Below are positions 1 to 8,854 of a stretch of 64,000 nt of DNA, one piece after another (within the stretch, counting starts at the first letter, position 1; each line of letters begins with the position of its first letter). The notes under the pieces were generated by a model, which saw only the letters and a list, made by a program, of their open reading frames with translations, was not told where the DNA came from and ran no database searches. The stretch spans positions 2,852,001 to 2,916,000 of the forward strand of contig NZ_JAUSYS010000001.1 in assembly GCF_030817015.1 (NCBI RefSeq), given 5' to 3'. Source of the stretch: Arthrobacter sp. V1I7 (GTDB lineage: Bacteria > Actinomycetota > Actinomycetes > Actinomycetales > Micrococcaceae). The position numbers and the translations under genes were made by a program.

Positions 1-837
1 GTCGACCAGGAACTCCACGGTTCCGGCGTTGACGTAGTTCAGCGCCTTGGCGAACTTCACGGCGTCGCGGTAGAGCGCCTGCCGGATGCCTTCGTCCAGG
101 TTCGGTGCCGGGGCGATCTCGATGACCTTCTGGTGGCGGCGCTGGATGGAACAGTCACGCTCGAAGAGGTGCATGACGTTGCCCTCGGCATCGGCCAGGA
201 TCTGGACTTCGATGTGGCGGGGGCGCAGCACGGCCTGTTCGAGGAACATCGTGGGGTCACCGAAGGCGGCGTCCGCTTCCCGCATCGCGGCCTGCAGGGC
301 TTCGGGCAGTGCCTCCCGGGTGTCCACGCGCCGCATCCCGCGGCCTCCGCCGCCGGCAACGGCCTTGGCGAAGATCGGGAAGCCGATTTCGTCGGCGGCG
401 GTGATGAGTTCGTCGAGGTCCTTGGACGGCTGGCTGGACTTGAGGACGGGGACGCCGGCCTTGCGGGCTGCCTCAAGGGCGGCAACCTTGTTGCCGGCCA
501 GTTCCAGCACCTCAGCGGGCGGACCCACGAAGGTGATGCCGGCTTCGGCGGCGGCCCGTGCCAGGCGCGGGTTCTCGGAGAGGAAACCATAGCCGGGGTA
601 GATGGCATCCGCTCCGGCTTCCTTGGCCACACGTACGACCTCGTCGACGTCGAGGTAGGCCCGGACCGGATGGCCCTCTTCGCCGATCAGATATGCCTCG
701 TCGGCTTTCTGGCGGTGGATCGAATTACGGTCCTCGTTGGGGAACACGGCTACAGTCTTGGCGCCGAGCTCGTAGCCGGCGCGGAAGGCACGGATCGCGA
801 TTTCGCCGCGGTTGGCCACCAGAATCTTGGAAAACAT
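1..837 (-). CDS. pyc: Pyruvate carboxylase, N-terminal biotin carboxylase part (cut by window edge)
   Basis: Reads from an ATG at 835-837 to the window edge, giving 279 residues without a stop. The start MFSKILVANRGEIAIRAF is the biotin carboxylase N-domain. It is followed by an ATP-grasp glycine loop (AVAGGGGRGMRRV) and the segment ERDCSIQRRHQKVIEIAP, typical of the family. The early segment AYLIGEEGHPVRAYLDVDEV resembles pyruvate carboxylase more than acetyl-/propionyl-CoA carboxylase alpha chains. A good ribosome site (AGGAGA) lies 5 bases before the ATG. Pyruvate carboxylase makes oxaloacetate from pyruvate, bicarbonate and ATP in the cytoplasm. The carboxyltransferase and biotin-carrier domains would lie outside the window, so the choice of pyruvate carboxylase over another biotin carboxylase is likely but not proven here. 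Confidence 0.85.
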   Translation of the reverse strand, partial: MFSKILVANRGEIAIRAFRAGYELGAKTVAVFPNEDRNSIHRQKADEAYLIGEEGHPVRAYLDVDEVVRVAKEAGADAIYPGYGFLSENPRLARAAAEAGITFVGPPAEVLELAGNKVAALEAARKAGVPVLKSSQPSKDLDELITAADEIGFPIFAKAVAGGGGRGMRRVDTREALPEALQAAMREADAAFGDPTMFLEQAVLRPRHIEVQILADAEGNVMHLFERDCSIQRRHQKVIEIAPAPNLDEGIRQALYRDAVKFAKALNYVNAGTVEFLVD

Positions 838-1144
838 ACTTCTCCTGCATCATCGCGGGCGTATCGGTAAGTGCTCACAGTGTCTAAGACCGGCCTAGGC
901 AAACACAAATCATTGTGGCCACCGTCACAGCATTATGCGTCACGTATGCCCCGGCGCGCACGGCAGCCGGCTGGGCGGGCAAAGCTTCCCGAGGATCTGC
1001 CGCCCCTCCACCCGATGAAACCGGAATCGACGGACCGTCAACATATGATGAAGGAGTGGGTGGCGCATGCTCGCCCCGGCTCCTTGGAACGCAGGAGCCG
1101 GCAGGACCCGTCCCGGCAACCGGCGTTAGGTATTGGTTTTTCTC
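838..1144. other. Intergenic region between pyc and parA-like gene
   Basis: This 307-base divergent interval should hold promoters for pyc (minus) and the ParA-like gene (plus), but I see no convincing -35/-10 pair. It contains a 9-bp stem (CCGGCTCCT at 1076-1084 and AGGAGCCGG at 1093-1101). It also contains an open frame of 20 codons (ATG 1066, TAG ending at 1128) preceded by AAGGAG. Neither is known to be functional; see findings. Confidence 0.4.
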
Positions 1145-1981
1145 GTGCAAGTAGTCAGCATCAGCAGCCTCAAAGGCGGTGTCGGCAAGACATCGGTGAC
1201 CACCGGATTGGCGTCCGCAGCGATGGCCGCCGGCATCCCTACCCTCGTCGTCGACCTTGACCCGCACGCGGATGCGAGCACGGCCCTCGGAGTCCGGCCG
1301 GCGGAGCAGCTGGATATCGGCCGGATGCTCAAGGCACCCCGCCGCGCACGCCTGGCCGAGAACGTTGTTCCCAGCGGCTGGGTGGAACGGGCCGGAAGTA
1401 ACGGCTCCTCCCCCGCCGGCTCTGCTGCGTCCGTCCTTGATGTGGCTGTCGGGTCCGCCTACACCGGCATCTACGACCGGCCGGATCTTGGCCGCCGCGA
1501 CCTGCGCCGGCTCGCCGCGGTGCTGGCCGGAGCCAACGGCTACGAGCTGGTTCTCGTCGACTGCCCGCCGTCCCTCAACGGGCTCACCAGGATGGCATGG
1601 TCCGCGAGCGACAAGGTGACCCTGGTGGCAGAACCGGGGCTTTTCTCCGTTGCCGGCACAGAGCGCACGATGCGGGCGATCCAGCTGTTCCGGAAGGAAT
1701 TCGCCCCGAACCTGTCCCCCGCGGGCATTGTTGCCAACCGGGTGCGCAGCGGTTCCGCCGAGCACGCCTTCAGGCTGTCCGAGATGCAGTCCATGTTCGG
1801 TGACCTGCTTCTCGCCCCGCACATTCCGGAACAGGCCAACTGGCAGCAGATCCAGGGTGCGGCCCACTCCATTCACCACTGGCCCGGCGACTCGGCCAAG
1901 AACACTGCCGCGCTCTTCGACGCACTGCTGGCGAACCTGCTGAAGACCACCGGCAGCGTCCGCAACCGCAGCCAGCGCTAG
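1145..1981 (+). CDS. Orphan ParA/MinD-type P-loop ATPase
   Basis: A 278-residue ParA-family ATPase. The deviant Walker A box LKGGVGKTSVTT follows directly after the first beta strand (VQVVSISS). The Walker A' segment LVVDLDPHADAS comes next, and LVLVDCPPSLNG is the Walker B region. I chose the GTG at 1145 because it places the beta strand at the N-terminus as in other ParA proteins; an in-frame TTG at 1133 would add four residues. Such ATPases position DNA, plasmids or protein complexes. No ParB partner or parS-like repeat is nearby, so the cargo is unknown. It converges with the mcdR-type merR gene, with a strong shared terminator between them. A second, Soj-type ParA is at 13699-14610. Confidence 0.85.
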   Translation: MQVVSISSLKGGVGKTSVTTGLASAAMAAGIPTLVVDLDPHADASTALGVRPAEQLDIGRMLKAPRRARLAENVVPSGWVERAGSNGSSPAGSAASVLDVAVGSAYTGIYDRPDLGRRDLRRLAAVLAGANGYELVLVDCPPSLNGLTRMAWSASDKVTLVAEPGLFSVAGTERTMRAIQLFRKEFAPNLSPAGIVANRVRSGSAEHAFRLSEMQSMFGDLLLAPHIPEQANWQQIQGAAHSIHHWPGDSAKNTAALFDALLANLLKTTGSVRNRSQR

Positions 1982-2013
1982 GCCAGCGTCCGGCGTCTCC
2001 GTCCGGGACAGAC

Positions 2014-2050
2014 GGCAAAGGCCGCCTTCCGGGGGAAGGCGGCCTTTGCC
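2014..2050. terminator. Bidirectional terminator between parA-like gene and merR
   Basis: A perfect 17-bp inverted repeat (2014-2030 and 2034-2050) with a 3-base loop. It sits between two converging genes. The outer AAAGG/CCTTT pairs give short U-rich ends on both strands. Confidence 0.85.
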
Positions 2051-2073
2051 GTGTGTCCGGGTTGTCCGGGGGG

Positions 2074-2670
2074 TCAGCCCGTCTTGCGGGTGGCCCGGCG
2101 CTTGCTGAGTTCGTCGTCGGGGAAGGACTGGACCGCGGCGTGTTCGCTGGGAAGCGCCGCGAGGCTGCCCTCCACTTCACGCCAGACCCGGCCCACGGCG
2201 ATGCCGAAGACTCCCTGCCCGCCCTGGACAAGGTCGATGACCTCGTCAGCCGAAGTGCACTCGTAGACGCTGGCGCCGTCGCTCATAAGCGTGATCTGGG
2301 CCAGGTCCTCGACGCCACGCTCGCGCAGGTGTTCCACGGCCGTGCGGATCTGCTGGAGTGAGACGCCCGTGTCCAGGAGCCGCTTGACGACCTTGAGGAC
2401 CAGGATGTCCCGGAAACCGTAGAGCCGCTGGGAGCCCGATCCGGCGGCACCGCGCACAGCGGGTTCCACGAGCCCGGTCCGGGCCCAGTAGTCCAGTTGG
2501 CGGTAGGTGATGCCGGCGGCCTTGCAAGCGGTGGGCCCGCGATAGCCTGCGTCTTCGTCCAGGACGGGAAGATCCTCGGTGAACAGCAGACCCTGGGCAC
2601 CGCTGGCGGGTACGGCCACGCCGGCCGCCGGGGTCTGCTTAAGCTCGCCCGCTTCGCCTTTCGGACTCAC
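2074..2670 (-). CDS. MerR-family regulator, McdR (Rv1830) type
   Basis: A 198-residue MerR-family protein. The winged-helix DNA-binding part (YRGPTACKAAGITYRQLDYW, then ARTGLVEPAVRG and SQRLYGFRDILVLKVV) occupies roughly residues 40-100 and a short coiled-coil/effector part follows. The GTG at 2670 is chosen because AAGGAGG lies six bases upstream; the ATG at 2688 would put that ribosome site inside the gene. Its place beside the DUF151 nuclease, FtsR-type MerR, GarA and GcvH matches M. tuberculosis Rv1826-Rv1830, where the Rv1830 product acts on cell-division genes. Role as a division regulator here is inferred from that order and resemblance. No classical metal-binding cysteine set is seen. 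Confidence 0.85.
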   Translation of the reverse strand: MSPKGEAGELKQTPAAGVAVPASGAQGLLFTEDLPVLDEDAGYRGPTACKAAGITYRQLDYWARTGLVEPAVRGAAGSGSQRLYGFRDILVLKVVKRLLDTGVSLQQIRTAVEHLRERGVEDLAQITLMSDGASVYECTSADEVIDLVQGGQGVFGIAVGRVWREVEGSLAALPSEHAAVQSFPDDELSKRRATRKTG

Positions 2671-2942
2671 GTGGATCCTCCTTGTCATGGCTCCCCGAGG
2701 GAAGTTGCAGCATCACCGGTCAGCTGACCGGCTGAGTTACCAACACACGGCGCAAAATTCATCCGTGTAATTAGGCCGGGCTGCACATTCCAGTGTGACT
2801 TGCGCGGCTGTTGTATGCAATGGGAACTTGTACCTCCGACGTTAGGCCCGCCGGAGCCCAAGGTCAAAGACGTTGGGCCTATTCGGGAGGCGTGTCGAAA
2901 GTTTCATCCTCGACTTTAACCTTAACGGAACCTTTTACCGGC

Positions 2943-3446
2943 TCAGCCGGCGAAGTCCTCGGGCTCGACGTCGTCGAGGAACTCCCGGAAGCGCCGCAGC
3001 TCGCCTTCTTCATCGACCGCCGGGCCGGGGTGCGTGTCCTCGCCCTCGTCGTGTTCGGTGATCCGGACACCGGCCTCGTCCATGACGGCGTCGGCGCACC
3101 AGATCCGGCATTTGGCGCGGAGCGCGAGGGCCAGCGCATCGGATGCCCGGGAGCTGACGGTGGTGCCGTTCTCGAACTGGAGCTGGCCGTAGAAGATGTT
3201 GTCCTCCACCGCCACGATGTTGACGCTGACGATGCTGTGCCCCAGGGACTCCACGACGTCCACCAGCAGGTCGTGGGTCATGGGCCGCGGCGGGACCACA
3301 CCCTGCTGCGCCAAGGCGATGGCGCTGGCTTCCGGCGTGCCGATCCAGATCGGCACGTGGCGTTCCCCGTGGATCTCCTTGAGCAGGACCAGCGGCTGGT
3401 TGGACGGCAACTCGATCCGCACACCTACAATCTCCACCTCGATCAT
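2943..3446 (-). CDS. Bifunctional nuclease family protein (DUF151)
   Basis: A 167-residue DUF151 protein (MIEVEIVGVRIELPSNQPLV; VPIWIGTPEASAIALAQQGV; acidic C-terminus EDFAG). The family includes plant and Thermotoga proteins with reported DNase/RNase activity, and the M. tuberculosis neighbour Rv1829. I place the start at the ATG 3444-3446 because it overlaps the stop of the upstream merR gene as ATGA, which indicates translational coupling; the longer frame only adds Pro/Gly-rich sequence. The true substrate in actinobacteria is not established. The 272 bases downstream, before merR (2670), hold that gene's promoter region and no recognisable gene. Confidence 0.85.
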   Translation of the reverse strand: MIEVEIVGVRIELPSNQPLVLLKEIHGERHVPIWIGTPEASAIALAQQGVVPPRPMTHDLLVDVVESLGHSIVSVNIVAVEDNIFYGQLQFENGTTVSSRASDALALALRAKCRIWCADAVMDEAGVRITEHDEGEDTHPGPAVDEEGELRRFREFLDDVEPEDFAG

Positions 3447-4168
3447 CAGATGTCCATTCTCGAAATGCGGTCCTGGACCAGGGCCCGGTGCAGCGAGAGG
3501 CACAGCTCGCTGAGTTCCCGCGCAGCCTCGGCGGCGCGGGCCTGGGAGGCGGCGTCCTTCCGTGAGGTCAGAGTGGCCACCGCACGCTCCACGAGCCCGA
3601 ATTCGCGGTCTGCAGCTGCCTGGAAGGGCCGCAGGTGACGTGGTTCCAGGCCGTGGGTCTCCAACTGGACGCAGGCGCGCGCCACCTGGAGGGCATTTTC
3701 GTCGAACTTTCCGTTGACGTGCCCGATCAGGCCGTAGCTCAACAGGGACTCGAGCAGCGGAACACTGGCGCCGGACTCGGCGCGGAGCTGTTCCTCGCTC
3801 AGCCGCCGCACCCGGTTCTGCAGCTCGGCGGCCAGCTCCGCGGACACAATCCGCGGTGACACCGTGACGCCCTGGGGCAGGTTGTCCGGTCGTTCGCCGC
3901 GGTCGATCGCGTCAAGGTAGTCCTTGATGACCTTCAGCGGGAGGTACTGGTCGCGCTGGAGGGACAGCACGAAGCGCAGGCGCTCAACGTCGCTTTCCGC
4001 GTACTGCCGGTACCCGGCAGGTGTCCGCCGCGGATTGATGAGGCCCTTTTCCTCAAGGAACCTGATTTTGGACGCGGTCATGGTGGGGAAATCGTCACTC
4101 AGTTGAGCCAGGACTTCCCCGATGTTCAGGACCTGGGGTCCGCGCCGTTCCGCTTGTGCCATTGCCAC
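3446..4168 (-). CDS. ftsR: MerR-family regulator, FtsR (Rv1828) type
   Basis: A 240-residue MerR-family regulator. The N-terminal winged helix reads VLNIGEVLAQLSDDFPTMTA, followed by the wing sequence EEKGLINPRRTPAGYRQYAE and the helix RLRFVLSLQRDQYLPL (residues about 15-85). A C-terminal helical part includes VQLETHGLEPRHLRPFQAAA. This layout matches Rv1828 and Corynebacterium FtsR, which controls ftsZ. Position between garA and the DUF151 gene is the conserved actinobacterial order. The gene ends in an ATGA overlap with the DUF151 gene and starts 17 bases after garA ends, so the three form one transcript. The name ftsR rests on resemblance and synteny. Confidence 0.85.
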   Translation of the reverse strand: MAMAQAERRGPQVLNIGEVLAQLSDDFPTMTASKIRFLEEKGLINPRRTPAGYRQYAESDVERLRFVLSLQRDQYLPLKVIKDYLDAIDRGERPDNLPQGVTVSPRIVSAELAAELQNRVRRLSEEQLRAESGASVPLLESLLSYGLIGHVNGKFDENALQVARACVQLETHGLEPRHLRPFQAAADREFGLVERAVATLTSRKDAASQARAAEAARELSELCLSLHRALVQDRISRMDI

Positions 4169-4185
4169 AGGCAGCTACCCCGGAA

Positions 4186-4662
4186 TCAGTCGTTGCCTGC
4201 TGCGCGGGCAGGGCTCAGGTAGAAGGTGAGGCGGAACTTCCCGATCTGCACTTCGTCGCCTGACTTCAGCTCCACACTGTCGACGCGGTCATGATTCACG
4301 TAAGTGCCGTTCAGGCTTCCGGTATCCACAACTTCGAAGCTGCGTGCCGTGCGGCGGAACTCGACATGGCGGCGTGAAACCGTGACGTCGTCGAGGAAAA
4401 TGTCGGCGTCCGGGTGGCGGCCCGCCGTCGTGATATCCGAATCCAGCAGGAAGCGAGCGCCGCTGTTCGGCCCGGAGTGCGCGATCAGCAGGGCGGAGCC
4501 GAACGGCAGCGACTCGACGGCCGTCCGCTCGTCGGCGGAGACTTTCGGAGGGATGGTGGGTTCGTCGCGCACTGGGGTGAGGTTGATCGACGTGGTCTCC
4601 GAAGCTTTCACTCCACCCGCGCCGCGACGGTCACCTGTGGCCTTCCGTTCGTGCCCAAACAT
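4186..4662 (-). CDS. garA: FHA-domain regulator GarA/OdhI
   Basis: A 158-residue protein with one C-terminal FHA domain (about residues 60-145): AGRHPDADIFLDDVTVSRRH, then VDTGSLNGTYVNHDRVD, showing the phosphothreonine-binding GR, SRRH and NGTYVN motifs. The N-terminal tail holds SETTSINL, the double-threonine motif that Ser/Thr kinases such as PknB and PknG phosphorylate in GarA/OdhI. In mycobacteria and corynebacteria the unphosphorylated form inhibits 2-oxoglutarate dehydrogenase and changes glutamate metabolism; phosphorylation folds the tail onto the FHA domain and releases the target. The ATG at 4660-4662 is chosen over an upstream start because GAGGAGG precedes it at correct spacing. 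It is followed by ftsR. Confidence 0.92.
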   Translation of the reverse strand: MFGHERKATGDRRGAGGVKASETTSINLTPVRDEPTIPPKVSADERTAVESLPFGSALLIAHSGPNSGARFLLDSDITTAGRHPDADIFLDDVTVSRRHVEFRRTARSFEVVDTGSLNGTYVNHDRVDSVELKSGDEVQIGKFRLTFYLSPARAAGND

Positions 4663-4797
4663 TGAATCCTCCTCATTCGTTGCAGGTGTCCCCCCTGCAA
4701 ACAACGCATACCGTCCGGAAATGCCTGGCAGATCCGGTGCGGCCCCGGGCGGGCCGTCGAACGTATCGCAAACGGCCCGGCCCGTAGACCGTTTCCT

Positions 4798-5184
4798 TTA
4801 GCCTACCTGCTGTTCGTACTCCGACGCACTGAGCAGCGACTCGACGGCGTCGGGCTCGGCCAGCTTGATTTCAATCAGCCAGCCCTCGCCGTACGGATCC
4901 GAGTTGATCAGGGCCGAATCGGTATCCAGCGCCTCGTTCCGGGACACCACTTCGCCGGAGACGGGGGCGTAGATGTCGCTGACGCTCTTGGTGGATTCGA
5001 CTTCGCCGACGACGTCGTTCGCCTTGATCGCGCTGCCCACCTCGGGCATCTGGGCGTAGACGACGTCCCCGAGGGCGTCCTGGGCAAAATCGGTGATGCC
5101 CACGCGCACGACTCCGTCGGCGTTCGGGGCCGAAACCCACTCGTGTTCTGCTGTGTAGGACAACTCTTCGGGAATGATGCTCAT
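4798..5184 (-). CDS. gcvH: Glycine cleavage system H protein
   Basis: A 128-residue lipoyl carrier, the usual GcvH length. The lipoylation lysine lies in EVESTKSVSDIYAPVSGEVV (about residues 62-81) and the N-terminus ELSYTAEHEWV is characteristic. It shuttles the aminomethyl group between the P, T and L proteins of glycine cleavage in the cytoplasm. No gcvP, gcvT or lpd is in the window. It lies upstream of garA (135-base gap), the conserved Rv1826-Rv1827 pair. The ATG has a weak GGCCC ribosome site. Confidence 0.95.
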   Translation of the reverse strand: MSIIPEELSYTAEHEWVSAPNADGVVRVGITDFAQDALGDVVYAQMPEVGSAIKANDVVGEVESTKSVSDIYAPVSGEVVSRNEALDTDSALINSDPYGEGWLIEIKLAEPDAVESLLSASEYEQQVG

Positions 5185-5300
5185 GACGGGCCTTTCATCG
5201 GGTCAATCACCAATGTCAACGGCGGCCATTCGAACTGCCCGCCGCTGAAAGTATAGGCAGATGCGGCCGGCGCCCGGGAGGACTCTGCCATGATGGTGCC

Positions 5301-5375
5301 ATGACAGAACTTGCACAGGCAGCCGTTCTGACAAGAGACGCAGGCGGCCTCGACAGCAAAGCCGATAAGGGCTAG
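5301..5375 (+). CDS. Possible 24-residue small protein ahead of the Fpg/Nei gene
   Basis: An open frame of 24 codons (MTELAQAAVLTRDAGGLDSK...) ends with TAG at 5375, three bases before the ATG of the glycosylase gene. It has no strong ribosome site (ATGATGGTGCC upstream), so it could be translated from a near-leaderless transcript or not at all. It resembles nothing I know. Reported because of its exact spacing to the next gene. Confidence 0.25.
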   Translation: MTELAQAAVLTRDAGGLDSKADKG

Positions 5376-5378
5376 GCG

Positions 5379-6248
5379 ATGCCCGAGCTTCCGGAAGTGG
5401 CGGCCCTGACGGACTTTCTCGACGAGCACCTGCGAGGAGCTGTGCTGACGAAGATCCAGATCGTCTCGTTCGCGGTACTCAAGACCGCGGATCCCCGCTT
5501 CGCCGAACTCGAGGGCAGGGCGGTCACCGGGGTCCGCCGCTTTGGCAAGTTCATCAGCCTGGAGGCGGATGGATTGCATTTTGTCTTCCATCTGGCGAGG
5601 GCCGGCTGGGTCCGCTTCACCGACACCCCCACGGACATCCAGCTGAAAATGGGTAAGGGACACATAGCGGCACGGCTGTCGTTCTCCAGCGCCACCGGTC
5701 AGCTCGGCCTGGATCTGACGGAGGCCGGCACGAAGAAAAGCCTCGCGGTCTATGTGGTCAGGGACCCCTACGACGTTCCCGGCATCGGGGCGCTTGGACC
5801 GGACCCGTTCAGCGCCGGGTTCGATGTCGACGCCCTGGCGGGGATCCTGGGTTCCAGCTCCCAGCAGGTGAAGGGCCTGCTGAGGAGCCAAAGCGTGATC
5901 GCCGGCATCGGGAACGCTTACAGCGACGAGATCCTGCACGCAGCCCGGACGTCACCTTTCGCCATCGCAAAGTCCCTGGACCGGGACGCGGTCCAGGGAC
6001 TTTACGACGCGATCCACAACATCCTGGGGACGGCCCTGAAGGAAGCGCACGGCAAAGCGCCATCGGAACTCAAAGACGCCAAGCGCAGCCACATGAGGGT
6101 TCACGCCCGGACCGGCGAAGCCTGCCCGGTGTGCGGTGATACCGTCCGGGAGGTTTCATTTGCGGACACTGCCCTGCAGTACTGTCCGACCTGCCAGACC
6201 AAGGGAAAGATCCTGGCCGACCGCCGGACGTCGCGCTTCCTGAAATAA
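5379..6248 (+). CDS. Fpg/Nei-family DNA glycosylase
   Basis: A 289-residue formamidopyrimidine/endonuclease VIII family enzyme. The N-terminus MPELPEVAAL has the catalytic Pro2 and Glu3. A helix-two-turn-helix lies near residues 160-215 (LLRSQSVIAGIGNAYSDEIL). The C-terminal zinc finger has four cysteines (ACPVCG and QYCPTCQ). These bifunctional glycosylases remove oxidised bases and cut the abasic site. Several Fpg/Nei paralogues exist in actinobacteria, so I do not assign mutM. The gene is followed by a strong terminator shared with the converging tRNA-Pro gene. Confidence 0.9.
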   Translation: MPELPEVAALTDFLDEHLRGAVLTKIQIVSFAVLKTADPRFAELEGRAVTGVRRFGKFISLEADGLHFVFHLARAGWVRFTDTPTDIQLKMGKGHIAARLSFSSATGQLGLDLTEAGTKKSLAVYVVRDPYDVPGIGALGPDPFSAGFDVDALAGILGSSSQQVKGLLRSQSVIAGIGNAYSDEILHAARTSPFAIAKSLDRDAVQGLYDAIHNILGTALKEAHGKAPSELKDAKRSHMRVHARTGEACPVCGDTVREVSFADTALQYCPTCQTKGKILADRRTSRFLK

Positions 6249-6300
6249 CCGGCGCGCGAAGTCGCGGGTGCGCCTCCGCGACTCCGTGGGGAAACAGAAA

Positions 6301-6333
6301 ACCCCGCCATTCCCTCTTCGGGAATGGCGGGGT
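6301..6333. terminator. Bidirectional terminator between glycosylase gene and tRNA-Pro
   Basis: A 14-bp perfect inverted repeat (6301-6314 and 6320-6333) with loop TCTTC. A-rich sequence lies on the left and TTTTT on the right, so it is a rho-independent terminator in both directions. Confidence 0.9.
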
Positions 6334-6341
6334 TTTTGTGC

Positions 6342-6418
<77 letters not shown>

Positions 6419-6569
6419 TCAGTTCCGCCGTTCTCCGCGTCGATGCCATCCTCTTGTTATCCAAAGGATTTCATCTCTGCAGTCCGGCCGAACCACCTCC
6501 AAAAGCTTACACGATCCCGGAGGGTGCCTGTGACATTTTCAAAGCGTTACCGCCCCTGGTGTGTCGGAA

Positions 6570-8120
6570 TTAACGCTTCTTGCCGCGCTTTTCGCGGACC
6601 CGCATGTTGACCTCGATCGGGGTGCCCTCGAAACCGAAGGTCTCACGGAGCCGGCGTGTGATGAAGCGGCGGTAGCCCGGGTCCAGGAAACCGGTGGTGA
6701 ACAGGACGAACTTCGGCGGACGGCTGGAGGCCTGAGTGCCGAAGAGGATGCGGGGCTGCTTGCCGCCGCGGACCGGGTGCGGGTGCGCCGCGACCAGTTC
6801 GCCCAGGAAGGCGTTGAGGCGGCCGGTGGGGATGCGCTTGTCCCAGCTTTCCAGCGCGGTGTCCAGGGCCGGGACGAGCTTGTCCTTGTGCCAGCCGGTC
6901 AGCGCCGAAATGTTGACCCGCGGCGCCCACGCCACGTGGGCCAGGTCCTGCTCGATCTCACGCTCCAGGTAGGTGCGGCGTTCGTCGTCGAGCAGGTCCC
7001 ACTTATTGAACGCGAGGACCAGTGCGCGGCCCGATTCGATGGCCAGCTGCAGGATGCGGACGTCCTGCTCGCTGAGCACCTCGTCCACGGCGAGCAGCAC
7101 GACGGCGACCTCGGCCTTTTCGAGCGCACTCTGGGTACGCAGCGAGGCGTAGAAGTCTGCGCCCTGTGCCATGTGCTGGCGGCGGCGGATGCCGGCGGTG
7201 TCGACAAAGCGCCAGGTGCGGCCGCCGAGTTCAATGAACTCATCAACCGGGTCACGCGTGGTGCCGGCGGTGTTGTCCACCACCACACGCTCGGAGCCGG
7301 CCAGCTTGTTCAGCAGCGAGGACTTGCCGACGTTGGGCCGGCCGATCAGCGCGATGCGGCGCGGGCCGCCGGACCGCTCCAGGCCCTCAATCGTGGAGAA
7401 CTCGGGCAGGGTGTCCATGACGTGGTCCAGCAGGTCGGCAACGCCGCGGCCGTGGAGCGCCGACACGGGGTACGGTTCGCCGAAGCCGAGGCCCCAGAGC
7501 GTGGCCGAGTCGGCTTCCTGCGCGAAGTCGTCCACCTTGTTGGCCACTATGATGACGGGCTTCTTGGACTTGCGCAGCATCTTCACGACGGCTTCGTCCG
7601 TGGCCGTGGCGCCGACCGCGGAGTCGACGACGAACAGCACGGCGTCGGCGAGTTCCACGGCCATCTCGGCCTGCTCGGCCACACGGGCGTGGATGCCGCG
7701 GGCATCGTGCTCCCACCCGCCGGTGTCGACGACCGTGAAGTTCCGGCCGTTCCAGGTGGCCGAGTACATGACCCGGTCGCGCGTAACGCCGGGGGTGTCT
7801 TCCACCACGGCTTCGCGGCGGCCGAGGATGCGGTTGACCAGGGTGGACTTGCCCACGTTGGGACGGCCGATGATGGCGAGGACGGGATCCAGCTTGACCG
7901 GACCCTCGAAGTCCTCGTCGTCGTAGCGGCCGCTCAGGAGGGCGGCGTCTTCCTCGTCGAGTTCGTAGTCGTCCAGGCCGGCCCGGAGGGAAGCCGCGCG
8001 GACCTCCGCTTCCTCATCGTCCAGCGCGGCAAGATGCTCAGCCACCTGGTCCGTGCCGGTGGGCGTGTATTCGTCTTCGCCGGCGCCAAAGTTGCCGGAG
8101 GTTTGAGTCGTATCGCTCAT
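6570..8120 (-). CDS. der: Ribosome-assembly GTPase Der (EngA)
   Basis: A 516-residue double GTPase. The two G domains carry [13 protein letters not shown] (about residue 85) and [13 protein letters not shown] (about residue 270). Switch motifs [12 protein letters not shown] and [14 protein letters not shown] and the NKxD motifs ANKVDD and FNKWDL are all present. The KH-like C-domain ends in a basic tail (REKRGKKR). Der helps to mature the 50S subunit. An acidic N-terminal extension of about 80 residues is seen, as in other actinobacterial Der proteins. The ATG overlaps the plsC stop as ATGA, making der the last gene of the parA-scpAB-rluB-tyrA-cmk-plsC-der operon. Confidence 0.96.
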   Translation of the reverse strand: MSDTTQTSGNFGAGEDEYTPTGTDQVAEHLAALDDEEAEVRAASLRAGLDDYELDEEDAALLSGRYDDEDFEGPVKLDPVLAIIGRPNVGKSTLVNRILGRREAVVEDTPGVTRDRVMYSATWNGRNFTVVDTGGWEHDARGIHARVAEQAEMAVELADAVLFVVDSAVGATATDEAVVKMLRKSKKPVIIVANKVDDFAQEADSATLWGLGFGEPYPVSALHGRGVADLLDHVMDTLPEFSTIEGLERSGGPRRIALIGRPNVGKSSLLNKLAGSERVVVDNTAGTTRDPVDEFIELGGRTWRFVDTAGIRRRQHMAQGADFYASLRTQSALEKAEVAVVLLAVDEVLSEQDVRILQLAIESGRALVLAFNKWDLLDDERRTYLEREIEQDLAHVAWAPRVNISALTGWHKDKLVPALDTALESWDKRIPTGRLNAFLGELVAAHPHPVRGGKQPRILFGTQASSRPPKFVLFTTGFLDPGYRRFITRRLRETFGFEGTPIEVNMRVREKRGKKR

Positions 8121-8854
8121 TGCACGTTCCTTAGGTGGTGATCTGCCGGCGTCCCGGCTACTGCTTCATGACGTTCTTGCGGGGAATCCGCGTCGGGCAA
8201 GGGCTGCCCGCTGCCGGTGATGGAATCCTGGACATGGCGTGCCAATGCGGCGCGGATCTCGGTTCCCGCCCTGTCCATTGAAACACGGCCGGTCTCGCCC
8301 GGTCGGCGGCTGACATTCAGGGCCCCGCCGAAGCTGACATGCAACTGCCGGCGCGGGCGGGGAACCGCATCCAGGTCCTCGCCGCTGATCCGGGTGCCGA
8401 GAATGGCCACGGGGACCACGGTGGCTCCGGCGCTCAGCGCGAGCCAGGCGACTCCGTTGTTGATGGCGGAGGCTTCGCCGCTCCCCCGGGTTCCTTCGGG
8501 GAGGATGCCGACGCAGCGACCGGCCTCGAGCACGCGCCGGGCTTTGTGCAGGGCGGCACGGTCACCCGCGCGGTCAACCGACAGCTGGCCCGAGGCGGTG
8601 AGCACCCGGCCCAGGAAGCCGGTGAACAGTTCCTTCTTGACCAGGATGTGCATCGGCCGGGGTGCGGCGCCGAACATGACCGGACCGTCCAGGAAACTGA
8701 TGTGGTTCCCGGCGAAGATCACCGGTCCCGAGGCCGGGACGTTGGCCCGCCCCGTTACCGAGGTCCGGTAGACGACGTGGTCCAGGAGCCAGCCCACGGG
8801 CCGGCTCCAGCTTGTCGTCCACGCTCCCGGCAATGCCGGCTGCGGCTCAGTCAC
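8117..8854 (-). CDS. 1-acylglycerol-3-phosphate O-acyltransferase (PlsC family)
   Basis: A 245-residue PlsC/LPLAT protein. The acyltransferase H-x4-D motif is in [14 protein letters not shown], and the later block [19 protein letters not shown] carries the substrate-binding EGTR. The family transfers an acyl chain to lysophosphatidate in phospholipid synthesis, at the membrane. I place the start at GTG 8852-8854: it overlaps the cmk stop (GTGA) and gives a normal length. The much longer open frame upstream is the unused frame of cmk. This cmk-plsC-der order is common in actinobacteria. Confidence 0.88.
   Translation of the reverse strand: MTEPQPALPGAWTTSWSRPVGWLLDHVVYRTSVTGRANVPASGPVIFAGNHISFLDGPVMFGAAPRPMHILVKKELFTGFLGRVLTASGQLSVDRAGDRAALHKARRVLEAGRCVGILPEGTRGSGEASAINNGVAWLALSAGATVVPVAILGTRISGEDLDAVPRPRRQLHVSFGGALNVSRRPGETGRVSMDRAGTEIRAALARHVQDSITGSGQPLPDADSPQERHEAVAGTPADHHLRNVQ

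Noticed and set aside
6561..8141. 526-codon plus-strand frame opposite der
   Set aside because: Antisense shadow of der, a certain gene with intact motifs.
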